A stretch of DNA of 64,000 nt from Adineta vaga (Eukaryota; Rotifera). Made by a program: the position numbers and the translations under genes. The notes below the pieces were generated by a model. It searched no databases. It worked only from the letters and a program-made list of their open reading frames with translations, and had not been told where the DNA came from. The stretch lies in NCBI GenBank assembly GCA_021613535.1, contig CP075495.1, positions 6,076,001 through 6,140,000 of the forward strand. Reading direction: 5' to 3'. Positions 36,966 to 52,010 of this stretch are shown one piece after another (the first letter of the stretch is position 1; each line of letters begins with the position of its first letter).

Positions 36966-37968
36966 TTCTGTAAAATTCAATCTAAATGTTCTATTGAGGA
37001 AGTCATTTCAAACAAAAGTTAGGTTTTTTCTTTCAATTATTATTATCAAGCAAAAATAAAAGAAAGGTTTTCTTCTCTTCTATGGCCTTTTTTTCATCAA
37101 GAATACAATCAAAAAGAATATCTATTAACGAATAACTAACCCATTAAAATAAAAAAATCACACATTTTTCTGCTCTATTTCATCTAACATACACACACAC
37201 ACAAGTACAAAAAAATTGATTATGTAAAGAACAAGCAAATAAATATCGAAATCGAACCGTATTATATTCATTAAAAGATATGCTAACTGAGCAAAATCAT
37301 GACTAGAATAGAAGGCAGCTGACTAGATCATTCAGCTCGATTGATGACGAACTAGAAATAGAGAAACATTTCGGAGTTTTTTTTCTCAAACCAATTCAAA
37401 TAAAAGTCTTACTTCATTCTGTATATCCATTTGAAATAGATGATTTTGAAGAAAACACCAAGAGATTCATAGGAAGAAGAAAAGAAAAACAAATGATCAC
37501 AATTGATTATATATGAGTAAAAGATATATCGATTGAAGCAATAAAAGGATTTGAATAAGTTTTTATTTTGTTTTCATTCTTGAAAAGTGACCTAGTCACT
37601 GTTTTGCTTGATTATATGAGGTAAATTAATGATTGAAACAAAACAAAGAAAAGAGAATCAAACATTTTTTTGGAAGAGCAATTGAGAAACATCAAATAAT
37701 AAACGAATGCATTACTGTTGTCATTGCACAAAAGAGGCAAATCACAAGATTGTATGATAATTTACATTTGGCAATATCCTAAAATATATTGAAATATCCG
37801 TTAGATAGTTGTTAAGTAATTTAAGCGAATAGAAAAAATTCTCAATATAAGTTGCGCAAAATTATAAGTTTTCAAGAGTAGGATTGTCTTACATGAAATC
37901 TTGTGATCAGATTTTTTAAATAGCATACATTGAAAATCAATTTGCTAATTCTAAATAGTTGTCAATAA
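36966..37968. other. Intergenic, FANCD2 5' flank
   Basis: About 1 kb between the FANCD2 start and the XK-related gene's stop, both on the minus strand. It contains a short (AC)n tract at 37191-37203. No exon is recognised; the FANCD2 promoter is expected here. Confidence 0.45.
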
Positions 37969-40900
37969 TTATGTTGTAGTATTATTAGGAGAAGAGGAAC
38001 ATAGAGAAGGCATTGTATCAGATGTTAGTTTTGCAGCGGTTAAAATCATCTCAGTTCCACCTTCAAATGATGTATTATTCGTATGTAAAAATGTATTATT
38101 TCGACCATCGTCGGTGAGTTGTATATCTTCATCAATATCATATATTTTCGATGATGGTTGTTGTGGAAGTTTTTGTTTATCAAGTACAGGAGAGATCGTT
38201 TGTTTTTGAAAATTGTCTTCTTGATGAACTGTTACATAAGGTTCAGATTGATACGATCTGCTCGCCGGTACAATAGGAAGTTCTTGAAGGTTATTCGTAT
38301 TATCTGATGATTGTATTATTGAAGTTGTTGGTCGTTTTAATACATTTGATATTCGTGTAAGAAAATTATGAGTTGATCGATGTTGACGTTTTGCTGCATC
38401 TTCTAATTGTTTTTGTGCTCGCGTTAGTTTTACTTTTTGATCAATAACTTGTTGTTGAGAAATAAGTTTCTGTCGATTTTCTTTGGAAAAACGATTATGC
38501 CAACGTTCATTAATAGAAGTATCCAATTGTAAGGATGTTGTTTCAATTAATTCATTATTTTCATTTAGATTTTGAAGATCAGAATGACCGATCATTTCTT
38601 CACATGATTTCGACTTTTTCAAATGATCCGAATTTCCAAGTGGTCCACTACGTACAAATGCTGATATGTTTCGTTTTGTACTCAAACGAACATGAGTACT
38701 GGGATGTAAAAATCGATAGTAAAAAAATTGAAATAAAATTGCCAACCAAAATCCACCACAAACAAATGACACAAGTGAATATTTAAATATTAAATTTGTT
38801 TCAGCTGAATGAATTGCATATATGATGGAAAATGCAATATTTTCAATATAATAAATTGTATAAAAAGCAATATAATGCGCTCGAGTATCACCTTTTCGTA
38901 AATTCTAAAAAGGAAAAATATTAAGACGTAATTAGTCTGGATATTTCATAATTAATTTACCATATAACAAAATATAAATATGTAAGAACAAACAAGATTG
39001 TAACATTTTTCGAAAATAGCTTCTCGTGGATTATATTTCGTTTGATCGCTGATACAGAAAATCGTACGCTAAAATGTAGAATAATTAAATTCTTACTTTC
39101 AATCTCTACAAAACTTCAAATAAAACTTACAAAACGAAGAATCCAAAAGAGCATTCCACACCAATGTGCAACAATGATAATCCAAAACCACGAACGAAAT
39201 GTTGCAGCAAACATAGCTAATGCTAAAACTCTTGGTGTTATTAGAAATAAATACCAAATCTAGAAAAAAGAACACCCATATAAAACAATCATTGATCTTG
39301 TCAATTCTTACCCATTGAATAATTGTACTCCACCAAGATACTAATTGTGGTCCAGGTTTACCTTTTGGCCAACCTTGTGGTGAATGTGTTAATTGCATAT
39401 GACGCCAACATCGTGAATAACCACTCAGTGCATATGCTAATGAACCCAATGATGATACAATAGATAAAGATTGTTTTAGAAAAAGATTATCAACTAGAGA
39501 GAAAAAAGTACATAAGATCATTTGACTTTCTGTTGAAATAAATAGATAAATTTACATTTCATTGATGTTGAACCTAATCGTAACATAATATATAATTGCA
39601 ATGTCACTTGTGAGCCTGAATCCATAAAACAATCAAAAACACGTAATAATGCAATATCGGCATCGATTAAGATTTGTTTCGTTAAATAGAAACGTGCCCA
39701 TTTCGGATCATGACGTTTTTGAAAACCTTTCCATGTATAATATAAACCACGAATATATCTAAACAAAATAAAATATTCACTATAGAGTATGGAGCTATAG
39801 AGTTGTTTTCTTTATTCTACGTAATGGATATTAACGAGAAGATAGTATAGGATTACTTAAAACAGTATGACTAGATCAGAAGAAACAACTTTGTCGTAGT
39901 ATGATAACAATTACTGTCAGAAAGAAAGTACGTTATTCGTTAACTGTCGTTCCTCGTATTTACGATAATTCAGAACAAAGTTTCTTACTTTAAACACAAA
40001 TCTAATTGTAGTACAAGTATAATAATACGAATAATCCAGGTTAAAACATTTGCGGAAGCTGCTGAAAATTGAATATGTTTTCTTTTCACTAATTGTTCTT
40101 CAGCATTTTTTTCGGATACTTGTGATCGTTGGTTTGAGTCTGATAACTGTACATTCAATTGATCTTCTCCATTAGTATCATCTTGTTGATTCGCTGAACT
40201 TAACTTTTGATGTAATGGCATTAATTCTGAACCTTTACTATTTCTTCGTTGATCTTTTCCGGAAATATCATAGGATAAATTTGTTTCATATACCGATGTA
40301 TTATATTGTGTTTCATTTTGTTTTTCATCTCGAACTGATTTTAATTGACTACCATCAATATACCAAACAAGAGAAAAAACAGATAAAGTTAGGTTTGGTA
40401 CAATAACACACATAAGAGTTAAAATAAACAGCCAATAGGCACCTTCAGTATAATAAGCTTGAGCTAAAACGAGATCTGTAACCATATCGAAAAAGAATGC
40501 GAATACACCCCAAGCATAAATGAAGACTTCAAAAACATTGATTGTCATTTTGTCAGGTATAAAATCTGCTACTAATGTCGTTGGTGATGGTTGTGAAAAT
40601 AAATGTGGTTGTACATCATCATTATTAGTATTCGCAACAAATTCAGCTGGACATGGTGGAAGCACTGTTTCTAATTCATTCTCTAACGTTGAACGACGTC
40701 TTCGCATATAGGCTTTCTCTTCTTCATTCAATGGGAAATGTATATGTTGCGGTTCATCTTCAGTAATGGGCGATAATTTATTCGATGAAACAGATGAAGA
40801 TGTTGGTGTCGTTCCACCACCTGTATTGGCGGCTAACGGATTATCTTCTTTTGGTGGAATTGGTTCCGGACAATGTGTTGTACCTGTTACAGAAATTATT

Positions 40901-41325
40901 TCTTTTCCAAGAAGACCCAATGGATTAGCACGATATAATTCTTTCTGTGTTAAATCTTTTATTGATTGAAGAAATTGAAAACCTATGGATCCTGTTGTTG
41001 ATTCAACATCGGATGTATTGGTTGAGGTTGTTTTCGAACGTGAACGATTCGATTCAGTTGTGATTACATGTGATGAATTTGGTTGTCGTACACCCGAAGA
41101 AACAGTTGCTGATTCACGTCGAGACGTTATTGATAATCGTTTTTCTATGATATAAACATAGTTTATCAATCATTTAGAACTCATTTCAAATGTTAACATA
41201 CCTGGATTTGATTCTGCTCGTTCATATCGTTGTTGATCAAGATCTTGTTTTTTCTCACGTTCATCAACTGTTAACGATCGACCAGTAATCCATGGTCGTT
41301 CATCCGATGATTTTGGATCGGACAT
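37969..41325 (-). CDS. XK-related membrane protein (XKR family)
   Basis: A multi-pass plasma-membrane protein of the XK/XKR family, some members of which scramble phospholipids. ATG at 41323-41325 (MSDPKSSDERPWITGRS). It has a long Ser/Thr-rich cytosolic N-terminus, then VFEVFIYAWGVFAFFFDMVTDLVLAQAYYTEG, the XKR opening helix pair, and WLFILTLMCVIVPNLTLSVFSLVWYI. A hydrophilic loop of about 100 residues follows, then LLRVFDCFMDSGSQVTLQLYIM, the hallmark XKR helix. Later come SSLGSLAYALSGYSR and further helices near 39240-38750. The C-terminal tail of about 230 residues (37969-38700) is hydrophilic and coiled-coil-like (QLEDAAKRQHRSTHN). The two long disordered parts make it larger than typical XKRs. 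Which XKR subgroup, and whether a caspase site exists as in XKR8, cannot be decided. Confidence 0.85.
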
Positions 41326-42567
41326 CTATTGAATAAAGACAATAACTAAAAAACATACGTATGGTTTTTTTTTCTCTTTCTTGACATACTTTTCTTTGAT
41401 ATCATTTATAAACGAATTAAAAAAAATGAAAGACCTCCAGTTGAATGATAATAGAGATAATAATCAGTGATCTTAACTTAACATTTTATTTAATATAAGC
41501 ATTCGTAACTATAATTAAATTCATCGATTTATCTAAAAAAAAGATAATTAATTAAAACAATAATGTGTAATCCTTCCAATAAGATCATGTCACTAAGTAC
41601 ATTGAGTAATGCTAAGAGTATGTGAAAGGATTAATAAAAACCGCTTTAACTTTCCATGTCTTCTCGCCCTTCTTTTCTTCTACTTAATGAACAATTCATC
41701 GCCTGCCATTCTCAACCAATACAGATACAGTGACACGAGGGATTTTGTTAATCTATAAATTAGTCATGCACACATTAGTGAAAAAGAAAAACTTACGATC
41801 AACAAAACAAAGTTATCTAATTTTTATCTTTTAAACATGATGAATAAAATATTTCAGTTAGTTCTAAAGAAAAGTTCACTGATACAACGCTCTGGACGAA
41901 TAATTCATAATAAGAATCACTTCGTAAACTTTTCAGTCACTGTTGAGTATACAATTACGATCATATTGAAACGAATAGTATTAACGACAATAATATTTTC
42001 TTCAATATCTTAAAATTCATTATAAGAATTCTGAAAATATCAAATTGTTAAGAATAGACATGACATACATCAACGAAACGGACGTTCTCGTTCGAAGAAC
42101 GTAACGGAACGTTAACGTACGTTATGTTCGATTCATTTTAACTTATTTGTCAATTCAAATTAACCAATAAGATTTTAGATCGATTTGTCGCTCTTCTACA
42201 ATTGATTTCTTCCTATATCTATTAAATAAAAACACTAGTTTGCACCCTATATAATAGTCTATTCGTATGTCTGGCAAGAAACAAAACAACAATATGTTCT
42301 TCTTCGCTACACTTCAATTGACGTAAATGCTTAGCCTATTCTTTTTCTATCACGATCTATCCAAGCATAGTTCCATTGTAGATGCATGAAATATAATCCA
42401 TATCGATAAGAAAAAGAAAAGAGAAAAAGAAATAAAGACAATGGTTACGATAGACATATTATTAAAAAAAAGAATGATCAAATACAAAAAAAAAGAAAAG
42501 AAGAGAAAAAGAGCAGAATATCTTTCAACAAGTCATATTATATCAATATCCTTTCTTAGTTTTGTCG
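41326..42567. other. Intergenic, XKR 5' flank, with a palindrome cluster
   Basis: 1.2 kb between two minus-strand genes. It contains the palindromes at 42083-42123 and poly-purine sequence near 42410-42520 that falls in the 3' flank of the next gene. No exon is recognised. Confidence 0.45.
42083..42123. repeat. Cluster of short palindromes (ACGT-rich)
   Basis: An imperfect hairpin CGTTCT-7nt-AGAACG (42083-42101) is followed by two overlapping perfect 10-bp palindromes, ACGTTAACGT (42109-42118) and AACGTACGTT (42114-42123). This is a local rise in CpG within A+T-rich DNA. It may be a protein-binding region upstream of XKR or of no function. Confidence 0.55.
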
Positions 42568-44311
42568 TTATCGAGATGTAACCAAAGGCAACGTTACTAG
42601 ACGAAGTGTTGTTACTTCATGTTTTCTTTCAATTGGTGTACGACGTGAAAGAGGTCGAGGCCATTTTTCAAACTAGTGTAAGAAAATGAATGTATATGCA
42701 ATATGAAAATAGGTTCATTTGACTTACACTTCCTTTTAAACCTAATCGATCAGCAGCATATCCAAAATGCATTGAGCTTGCTGTCTTAGAAAAACCGAAA
42801 ACAGATTTCAATGGTGAATCAACTGTGGATTTTGTTGCATTTGTTGTGCCATCATTATTATTATTATTATTATTTACAAATGTTCTTAAGCGTCGTTGTG
42901 GTTTGAATATTCGTCGAGTTTTATCTGTCGAATTATTATCTACATCGATTGAAGAATTACAATTTTTCTGCAGATTTAAATAGCGATTTGCAATATGTGA
43001 TAATAAACGAACACTTAGTGCAGTCCCTGATCTTGACAATGGCTGAGTACATGCAGATAGTTGTCGTTTTGCTGGTGATGTCGATCTTTGATCTAAGTCT
43101 TTAATATCAATTTCATCGGAAGGATCGACAGCTGAAAGATATTCTCGTGCATAATCATCATAATTTAGAATTTTCGCAGATGTTAGAATATTTGTTGATT
43201 CTTTTTTGTTCTCGTTCGAAATTCGAACTTGAGGTGTTAATGATATTATTTTCAGAGAATTAGGCGCAATAGCATTTGGTGAATTCATTGATAATTCTTG
43301 TGTTGGTGTCGTAGGTGATGGTGGAGGAGTTCGAGGAATAATGACTTGTGGTTCTGTAGAATATGGATCATGAATAGATAAAGCACGAATTTGTAATTGT
43401 GGAAGTGATGTCATTGGTTTTGATGGACGTTTTGATGGCGATGAAGTTTTCATAGGAGTATGAACGGATCGATGAAATGATTGTTCTGTTGGTAAAATAT
43501 TTGATGATGATGTCGATGATGATATTCGTGGTAATGCTTTCGAAGTTATTCGTATTGTTCTTTTTCCTTGTGTCTGATTTTCTGATTCATTGACTAAATT
43601 CTTATCTTGATGTGTTTCAACTACAATTCTTTGACGATATTTTCTGTATGGTGTGGGTATTCGTCGAGATAAATCTCTATCGTGACAATATGGCGCAGGA
43701 TGTTGATTGATCATATCATTCTCTAACGGTTTTTCATCAAATAAATCTGTACAAAATATATGAAATGATCGATGACATTGACATTTTGGTGATGAAACAG
43801 TATGCGATCGTACACGTATTCGATTTAGAGAAGAAATATTCTTATGTTTTTGTAATAAACTTACACCTTTCAATCGAATGAATATATAAATATATGAGAA
43901 GAATAAACAACAGAATCAAACACTTACTAAGAGCAATTGATTGCTCTCGATCGTTGACATTCTCCATATCATTAGCATGAGAATATGTGTCAGTATTCCA
44001 ATAATTTAATTCATCTAATTTCATTTTATTACTAAAATGACATTCATCAATCGGATGAACTCGATTAACAATCTGTTGACTTACTGTTTCATGATGATTT
44101 CTTTTTTCTTTAGAATTTATCACTTCAAAGTATCGAAAAAACGAAAGCAGAACAACAACAACAACTGAAAGAGAGAAAAATAGAACTTTATAACAGTCTT
44201 ATCATATAAAAATTTACAATATTTATTGTTCTCTTCCAATTTATTTCTTTGAAAACGAAAGACGAAATAGACAACACATGTAATGCCATTCTCATTTGAA
44301 TAGAGTATCAA
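42568..44311 (-). CDS. Unrecognised Ser/Pro-rich basic protein with an N-terminal hydrophobic segment
   Basis: Not recognised. The proposed exons run from MILYSNENGITCVVYF (44311) through a hydrophobic VVVVLLSFFRYF segment near 44150, EKRNHHETVSQQIVNRVHP (44100), the main exon 42730-43866 and a last exon ending LVTLPLVTSR (TAA 42568-42570). Junctions at 43925 and 42730 keep the frame. The main exon is disordered and rich in Ser, Pro, Arg and Asn, with proline-directed sites such as RTPPPSPTTPTQE and a poly-Asn run near 42860. It ends with a more ordered FGYAADRLGLKGS and FEKWPRPLSRRTP. The hydrophobic segment may be a membrane anchor. The 5'-most exon is the least certain. No enzymatic motif is seen. 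Confidence 0.6.
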
Positions 44312-44736
44312 TATATATTAAATTTCATTTGATAGTTTTGATTTCTTTTCGCTCTTTCTTTTACAATTCAACAGATGAAAATCCATACAAAATTGTTCTC
44401 GTTAATAAAATAATCATTCACGTCATATGTAGATTTCAAAAGCGAAAAAATTTACATATTTGTTTTTCGTTTTCATCCTTTTTTTATTTCCTACTTTATA
44501 TCAAATAAATATATATATGTAGATACTTAAGTGGAAGGTATACAACGGCATATGACAAGAGTAAGCTGCATAAAAATGAATTGATTTTTTTTTTGTTTAA
44601 TGCTTTATATTAATACTACTTTTGTTTTGTTACTGTTCGGAGTTGGTCTAATGAAAATAAAACACGCATACACACACAGAAAAGTGGAGAGAAAGAGTGT
44701 TTGATACTACATATCAATTTTTAGGAGTATAATGTT
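44312..44736. other. Intergenic, no gene seen
   Basis: 425 bp between two minus-strand genes. A+T-rich, with the PDHB 3' UTR at its right end and the 5' flank of the unrecognised gene at its left end. Confidence 0.4.
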
Positions 44737-46327
<1,591 letters not shown>

Positions 46328-47231
46328 GATAATAAATTGATCGGTTTTCTTATATTCAGATCTAGAATTGATAAACAACGATTATCTAACGTCGATGGAA
46401 TGATTAAAAAAAACTTGTTTACTCTAAAAACTATGTGATGTTAAGCGTTCCATACTATTCTTGGTTTTTTTCCCCATAGCAGGTATAAGTAGCACTATTT
46501 TCTATACGTTATCGATTAACCAATGAGTTATTGTCGCTAGTTGTCAGTTAATCGAAATCTTTCTACTTGATAGAAAAGAAAGTGAGGTTGCAGAAGTATA
46601 TAAATTCAACAATAATTTTATATCATACTAAGACATATAAATATTAGGTCGAATCTATAAATATAGATAGTAACATACATGCTGCTATAAAATATTCTTC
46701 TCTTTTAAATTATTCTATAAAAACTGAACTGAATTTTTGCATATCCAAAAATAATAAAGACAGTTCGAAATCTAAATTATTATGGAAAAGTATATTCTAT
46801 AACATGAATATGAAATTTATGAATATATTAGAGCAATCATCTGATAATCGAATAGAACTTTGAATATTAAATAGACTTTCAACATATGAAACGTGTCAGA
46901 ATGCCAAAGTTCTTGAAATTGCTTTATGCACTTGGTCAACAGTCCTCTGTTTCTAATCTAAATCTCTGCAAAAACTCATTTTTAATAGAGTAACGATATC
47001 TTATGTATATGGTTGCGATCAATCTTGCTTTCGTTTCTACTCGTTGCGACGAACATTATTGATAACTACAATTGGAAGAATGAAATCAACCAATCGAATA
47101 TCTTGTTTACAAATTGTTATAAGAATATAACCGAAATGATTTTTGAGATCTAATATAATCTTTTATCATATGTATATATATATATATATATATAAATCAA
47201 TTTCTATTTGATAAATGTTTTAGAAGAATAT
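46328..47231. promoter_or_regulatory. Divergent 5' region, PDHB / MRPS33
   Basis: 904 bp between two divergently transcribed genes for mitochondrial proteins. A (TA)n tract occupies 47173-47194. A pyrimidine-poor ...TGTTTTAG acceptor-like site lies just before the MRPS33 ATG. No other element is identified. Confidence 0.4.
47173..47194. repeat. (TA)n microsatellite
   Basis: About eleven TA units, 38 bp upstream of the MRPS33 start codon. Confidence 0.9.
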
Positions 47232-47672
47232 ATGGCAGCACCAGTAAGTGCTTACGCACAGCGTATGGTTCGTTTGAGTCAACGAATCTTTACAGAATAT
47301 CCCAAAATCACCTTTTCAAAGAAACAACATCAAGAACAACATGAAAAATTTCTTCGTTTTCTTGACGATCGTCCGCATACATCCGGTACACTTGTTTCAA
47401 TGAATTATTATCCTCGATATGGTGAAATGTATCGATTAATGGAAGGTTTACGTGAACATGGTCTTTTCAGGTAGAACTTACTTTTCATCAAAGTAGGCAG
47501 GAAGAAATATGTTTTTTGTCATTCTAGAAATGAACATCGAGATTTTCAAGAGGAAGTCGCTCGTCTACGTGTTCTTCGTGGTAAACAACGCAAAAATATA
47601 CGTCTTTTATTTCCAAAACGAATGCCCGAACTTGCTGCCTGTTGTAAACCATCATCTTCATCGAAAAAATGA
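47232..47672 (+). CDS. MRPS33: Mitochondrial small ribosomal subunit protein mS33
   Basis: A component of the mitochondrial small ribosomal subunit. Two exons split inside codon AG|A at about 47471/47528. MAAPVSAYAQRMVRLSQRIF matches the family's SEYAFRMxRLSARxFGE start. MNYYPRYGEMYRLMEGLREH and GLFRNEHRDFQEEVARLRVL, then RGKQRKN, match the conserved middle and C-terminus (YPxHxxYxxLMxxLRxxGLYRDEHxDF). It ends PSSSSKK, TGA at 47670-47672. The ATG at 47232 is preferred over one at 47208 because it lies just after an AG acceptor and starts the family-like sequence. The length of about 128 residues is slightly longer than in vertebrates. Confidence 0.88.
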
Positions 47673-47957
47673 CCATTTTTCTTCTTTTGTTTTTTTCTGT
47701 CTTTTCTATGCAACAAGTAAAATTAGGATATTATCAAAATATCATATTATATTCATGTTTTATTCTCAACTTATGACAGATCGTTCTAGAGTTCTGTTTC
47801 TTCTCATATACTATGAATATCGATACAGATTTCGAAAAACAATAGTATGGATAGACTGATGAGATGATTTTTAAAATCGTATGATTTCATTTTTATTCAA
47901 GATAAATTTATTCGGAAATAATTTTATCTTCATTACAAACTTTCACTTGCATTATAG

Positions 47958-49761
47958 ATGGAATTACGACATTGTGGTCGTCTTGCGGTTTCACTTGTTC
48001 GTCTATCTAGACAAGTACACATCTTTCTTTACATGTATTTTATCATTAATAAGGCGAATTGTTTCTCTCTCTATATAGCCAAAAGTATGTTATCCTATTC
48101 GAAACTTTTCTTCTTCATCACGATTATTTCCAACCAACTCATCACAACTTGTTTTCAAACGTTCACTATCATGGCAATTTTGGAATACGTCAACTACCCC
48201 ATTGCCAACAACAACGGGAACTATTGATCCATGGCCTGCTAATACTAGTCATCCTGTCTCTGAATCAATTACCAGCGCATCACCATCAACATCTATAGCA
48301 GCCGTATCTGATGTACCAAAAATTGAAGCCGATGAATTTGGTTACATACCTGAACCACCCGTCATCCCATCAGATGTACCTATGGAATTCTTTTTAAATG
48401 CTGCTGGTGAACCAGCACTATCAACTCTAGGTCTTGGTAAATGGTATTTACCAACGGGTTGGGTACAACAAGGTCTCGATTTAATTCATGCGAATCTTGG
48501 CCTACCATGGTGGGCAGCCATCATGCTTGGTAAGTTAATAAACTAATAAGAAATCAATTCGATTTCAATCCATTGAATTAAATTCAGGTACATTAATTCT
48601 TCGTACGGCAACTGTACCAATTGCTATTTATAATCAAAGAAGTGCTGGACAAATGCAGCTACATATGCCAAAATTACAAGAATTACAAGCAAAATTGCAA
48701 GAAGCTCGTATTCGAAATGATCAATTAGCTAGTATGTTAATATATGAATGATTTAATTTGAGAAAAGATTTGTAATTATTTCTTGATTATAGTAATGAGA
48801 GCAGGTGGTGAGTTAATGGAATTTATGAAGCATTCAGATGTTAAACCATGGAAAGCCATGCTTGGGCCATTTATGCAGGTAAATGAATAACTTTTGTTCT
48901 TTTACGTCGAACTTCTTTCCAATAAAAATTGTTTAGATGCCTTTTTTCATCTCATTCTTTCTTGGTATTCGTGGTTTAGCTAATTATCCTCTTGAGAGTA
49001 TGATGTATGGAGGAGTTTTATGGTTTCCTGATTTAACTGTTGCTGATCCTTACTATTTTCTTCCAGTTTTTACCGCTGTTACAATGTTTGTTACAATGGA
49101 AGTATGTATTTCATATTTCAATCGAAAAGATTTATTTAGTTTTCCATTTATCTAGCTCGGTATTGAAACAGGTATGCGTACAGCCAATCTAGGACCTATT
49201 GGTCGAAATGCTTTACGTGTTATTCCATTTCTATCATTGTTCTTTACTATAAATTTTTCTTCGGTAAAACATCGATTTTTATTCTCTTTTATTCATCACA
49301 ATTCCAACTTTCATAGGCATTAACATTATACTGGGCAACTTCGAATGTGATATCATTGGGTCAATCTGTTATTTTACGTCAACCATCGGTTCGACGTGCA
49401 TTAAGTTTGCCAGCACCACCACCGAAAAGAACCGAACCAAAACTTAAAAAGAAAAAAGGCATTGCTGGTTTTCGAGAAAGTATGAAAAATTTCTAAAAGA
49501 AAATCCAGTAATTAATAATCATATTGATTCCGTTTAGATTTTCGTAATAGCAAATTATTAGCTGAAGTTGAAAAACGAAAACAAACAGGAGGTTTAATAA
49601 ATCTTTTGAAAAGAAAACAAAATTTGATTGAAAATTTATCTTTTTCTTTAGATGATATTTTTCGTCGTGCTGGTATCAGTTCTGCTGTTCCAACATATAA
49701 ATATGATCCCACGAAAGTGAAAGAGAATAATCCGCCACAAATACGCAAAACATCTGGATAA
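47958..49761 (+). CDS. OXA1L: Mitochondrial inner-membrane insertase OXA1L
   Basis: Inserts mitochondrially encoded and some imported proteins into the inner membrane and binds the mitoribosome through a basic tail. The start MELRHCGRLAVSLVRLSRQ is a plausible targeting peptide and is spliced to PKVCYPIRNFSSSSRLFP. The YidC/Oxa1 core begins with GLPWWAAIMLGTLILRTATV and continues IAIYNQRSAGQMQLHMPKLQ, MPFFISFFLGIRGLANYP, GGVLWFPDLTVADPYYFLPV and LTLYWATSNVISLGQS, giving the expected five membrane helices. The C-terminus is Lys/Arg-rich (PPPKRTEPKLKKKKGIAG) and ends IRKTSG, TAA at 49759-49761. It lies 285 bp downstream of MRPS33 on the same strand. Confidence 0.93.
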
Positions 49762-49971
49762 TTCTTTTTTTTTTGAACAAATTAGTTATTTTTCTTGTTG
49801 TTAATTGTTTTTCATTACATATTAACAAGTTGAATACTATTTAGGAAAGAAGAAGAAAATTTTCAATGTTGCCAAAATAAAGATCAGATTTATATATGTA
49901 TATACAGATAGAGAAAGAGATAACAAAATTAGAACGACAAAAAAAACAAAATCAATTGAGTTTTTCTAAGA

Positions 49972-52010
49972 TTAATTAAGATGATTCAATAAATAAATAG
50001 GTAACACAGGCATGAAAGATGAGTTAGAATTGATATCTGTTTCTGATTGATCTTCATCTTCATCATCAGATGAAAGAATAATATAGTCTATATACATATA
50101 TATCTATACAATAATATATCACAAATAAATGATTGAGACTTACCCGGTTCATTGTATTTATCTTTTTCTTCAATGACAATCGATAATGATTCTAAAATAG
50201 TTTCATCGTGAAAAAATTATCTTAGAATTCTTAACTTACTGGCAGAAATAATTTTTATATTTGGTTTAATATCAATGATCTGTTCATTACTAATCTGTTG
50301 AATACTATTATTGAAAAATAAATCACCAATTTGTTCGGATTCTTCTATATCATATGATGAATAGTGTAAAAGATTGAGACCTTCAAATTCATTATCATAC
50401 ATGATATCACAATAATTATGATCGAATTTATCCATTTGATTTATAGGTATTCTTTCTTGTTTCACTTCAGATTTTTTTGTTGATTCTTTGAGTATAACAG
50501 TTCGTTGTTGTGTTTCATTAATGCTTGTTTTTATAATTACTTTTCGATCATTGAATACATTTTCTTTTTCATCATCATCACGATTTCGTTTCCGTTTACA
50601 TTTCAATAAGCTATTATTATCAGATGTTTCATCATCAACATTGGGAATTTCTTGATCAAGATAATTCGTTTTCGAATAATGATTATGATTTTTCATACGC
50701 TGTTTAAATGTATTGATTTTAGTTCCTAATTCTGCACGTAATAAAGGACATTTAAATAGTTGTTCACCATGATAATAAGCTTTAATATGATTTAATAAGA
50801 TTTCATTCATTAAACGAGTACCAATCGCACACCTTGAAGATTTGACTTTTTCTTTTAGAAATATGTCAAGATACAAATCATGAAACTTACCAATGAATAC
50901 CATCTGGTCGACGAAGATGTAACATAGTTGAGAAGATTGAATGAAGATCAATATAGAGAACATCATGTATATGGCACATCTAAAAAAGCATATGTAACTA
51001 AAGTGGGAAAAGAGATGAGTTGATATATACATGAGAACAATAATAGTTTCCATCTCGAATAAGACCTAAAAGGTGTAAAATATACTTCAATTAATTTTAG
51101 AACTCAAAGGATAAGGTAAATGACAGATTGAGTCTATCTTACCTGGTAGAATAGGTCGTATGTATTCAGCACTGGATACAATAACACCTCCTTAAATTGT
51201 AAAAAATATATGAGTTTGCAATCATACGAAAATGCATTCTTCGAACCTTTTGATGAATTCGATACAGGTAATGCTGAAAGCCATAAAAAGAATGTATTAG
51301 GTAGCATTTGTCGAAAAGAACCCATAATCGAATCGAGATTTCGTTGATATGATCTCATTGCATAAATTCCATACCTAGAAGACGATGAAATCAACTCTTC
51401 AACAGATTTGAAACAATCTTATATATTCTTACCGTGATATATCCCATACACAACTATTCATAATAATAATATCGGGTTTAATCGCTTGATTTTTAATATC
51501 TTTAAATATAACATCTTTAATATATGTTGAATAACATCGTGTTAAGAAATAAAATCGAATGCGAAGACGACCACCTGAAGTATATTCGCGAACCTACAAA
51601 GATTATCAATGTATTCGTATGATATTAAGATAATCAATTTACTTCTTCATAATCAATGCCATTAGTCAGACCTTTTTGAATACCACCACTAATCAATCGA
51701 TCACCGGAAAATCGATTTTCACCCTTTGAAAAAGAAGATATTTTTTTTCTTTTTCTTTTCATTTGAATAATGAATCCTTTTTTACCTTAAGTCGAAGTTC
51801 ATCTTCACTAATCAGATCATCTGAATTATAAAATCTTATTAAATCTTTATATAAACCTCTTACAACTAAAAGTACATAACAATAATTGTTGATATATGTA
51901 TAAAATAAACAGAAAATTTTCTTACCCGAATCACCGAGAACAAGTATATATTTCTCACAAAGTAATTCTTTCACATCTTTTGAAGTAAGATTATCCACTG
52001 TGGACGTCAT
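49972..52010 (-). CDS. PC-esterase domain protein (PCED1/FAM113 type)
   Basis: A GDSL/SGNH-like esterase-fold protein. ATG at 52008-52010 (MTSTVDNLTSKDVKELLCEK). The GDS block is YILVLGDSVVRGLYKDLIRF. The middle has NRFSGDRLISGG, REYTSGGRLRIRFYFLTRCY and IIIMNSCVWDISRYG. The C-terminal catalytic block is LHLRRPDGIHWCAIGTRLMN (DGIHW), the pattern of PCED1 proteins. A hydrophilic tail of about 220 residues follows with a basic KCKRKRNRDDDE, a possible nuclear signal, and an acidic SSDDEDEDQS. It ends YLLNHLN (TAA 49972-49974). The substrate of the family is not established, to my knowledge. Ser and Asp/His of the SGNH triad appear present, so activity is possible. Confidence 0.8.
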
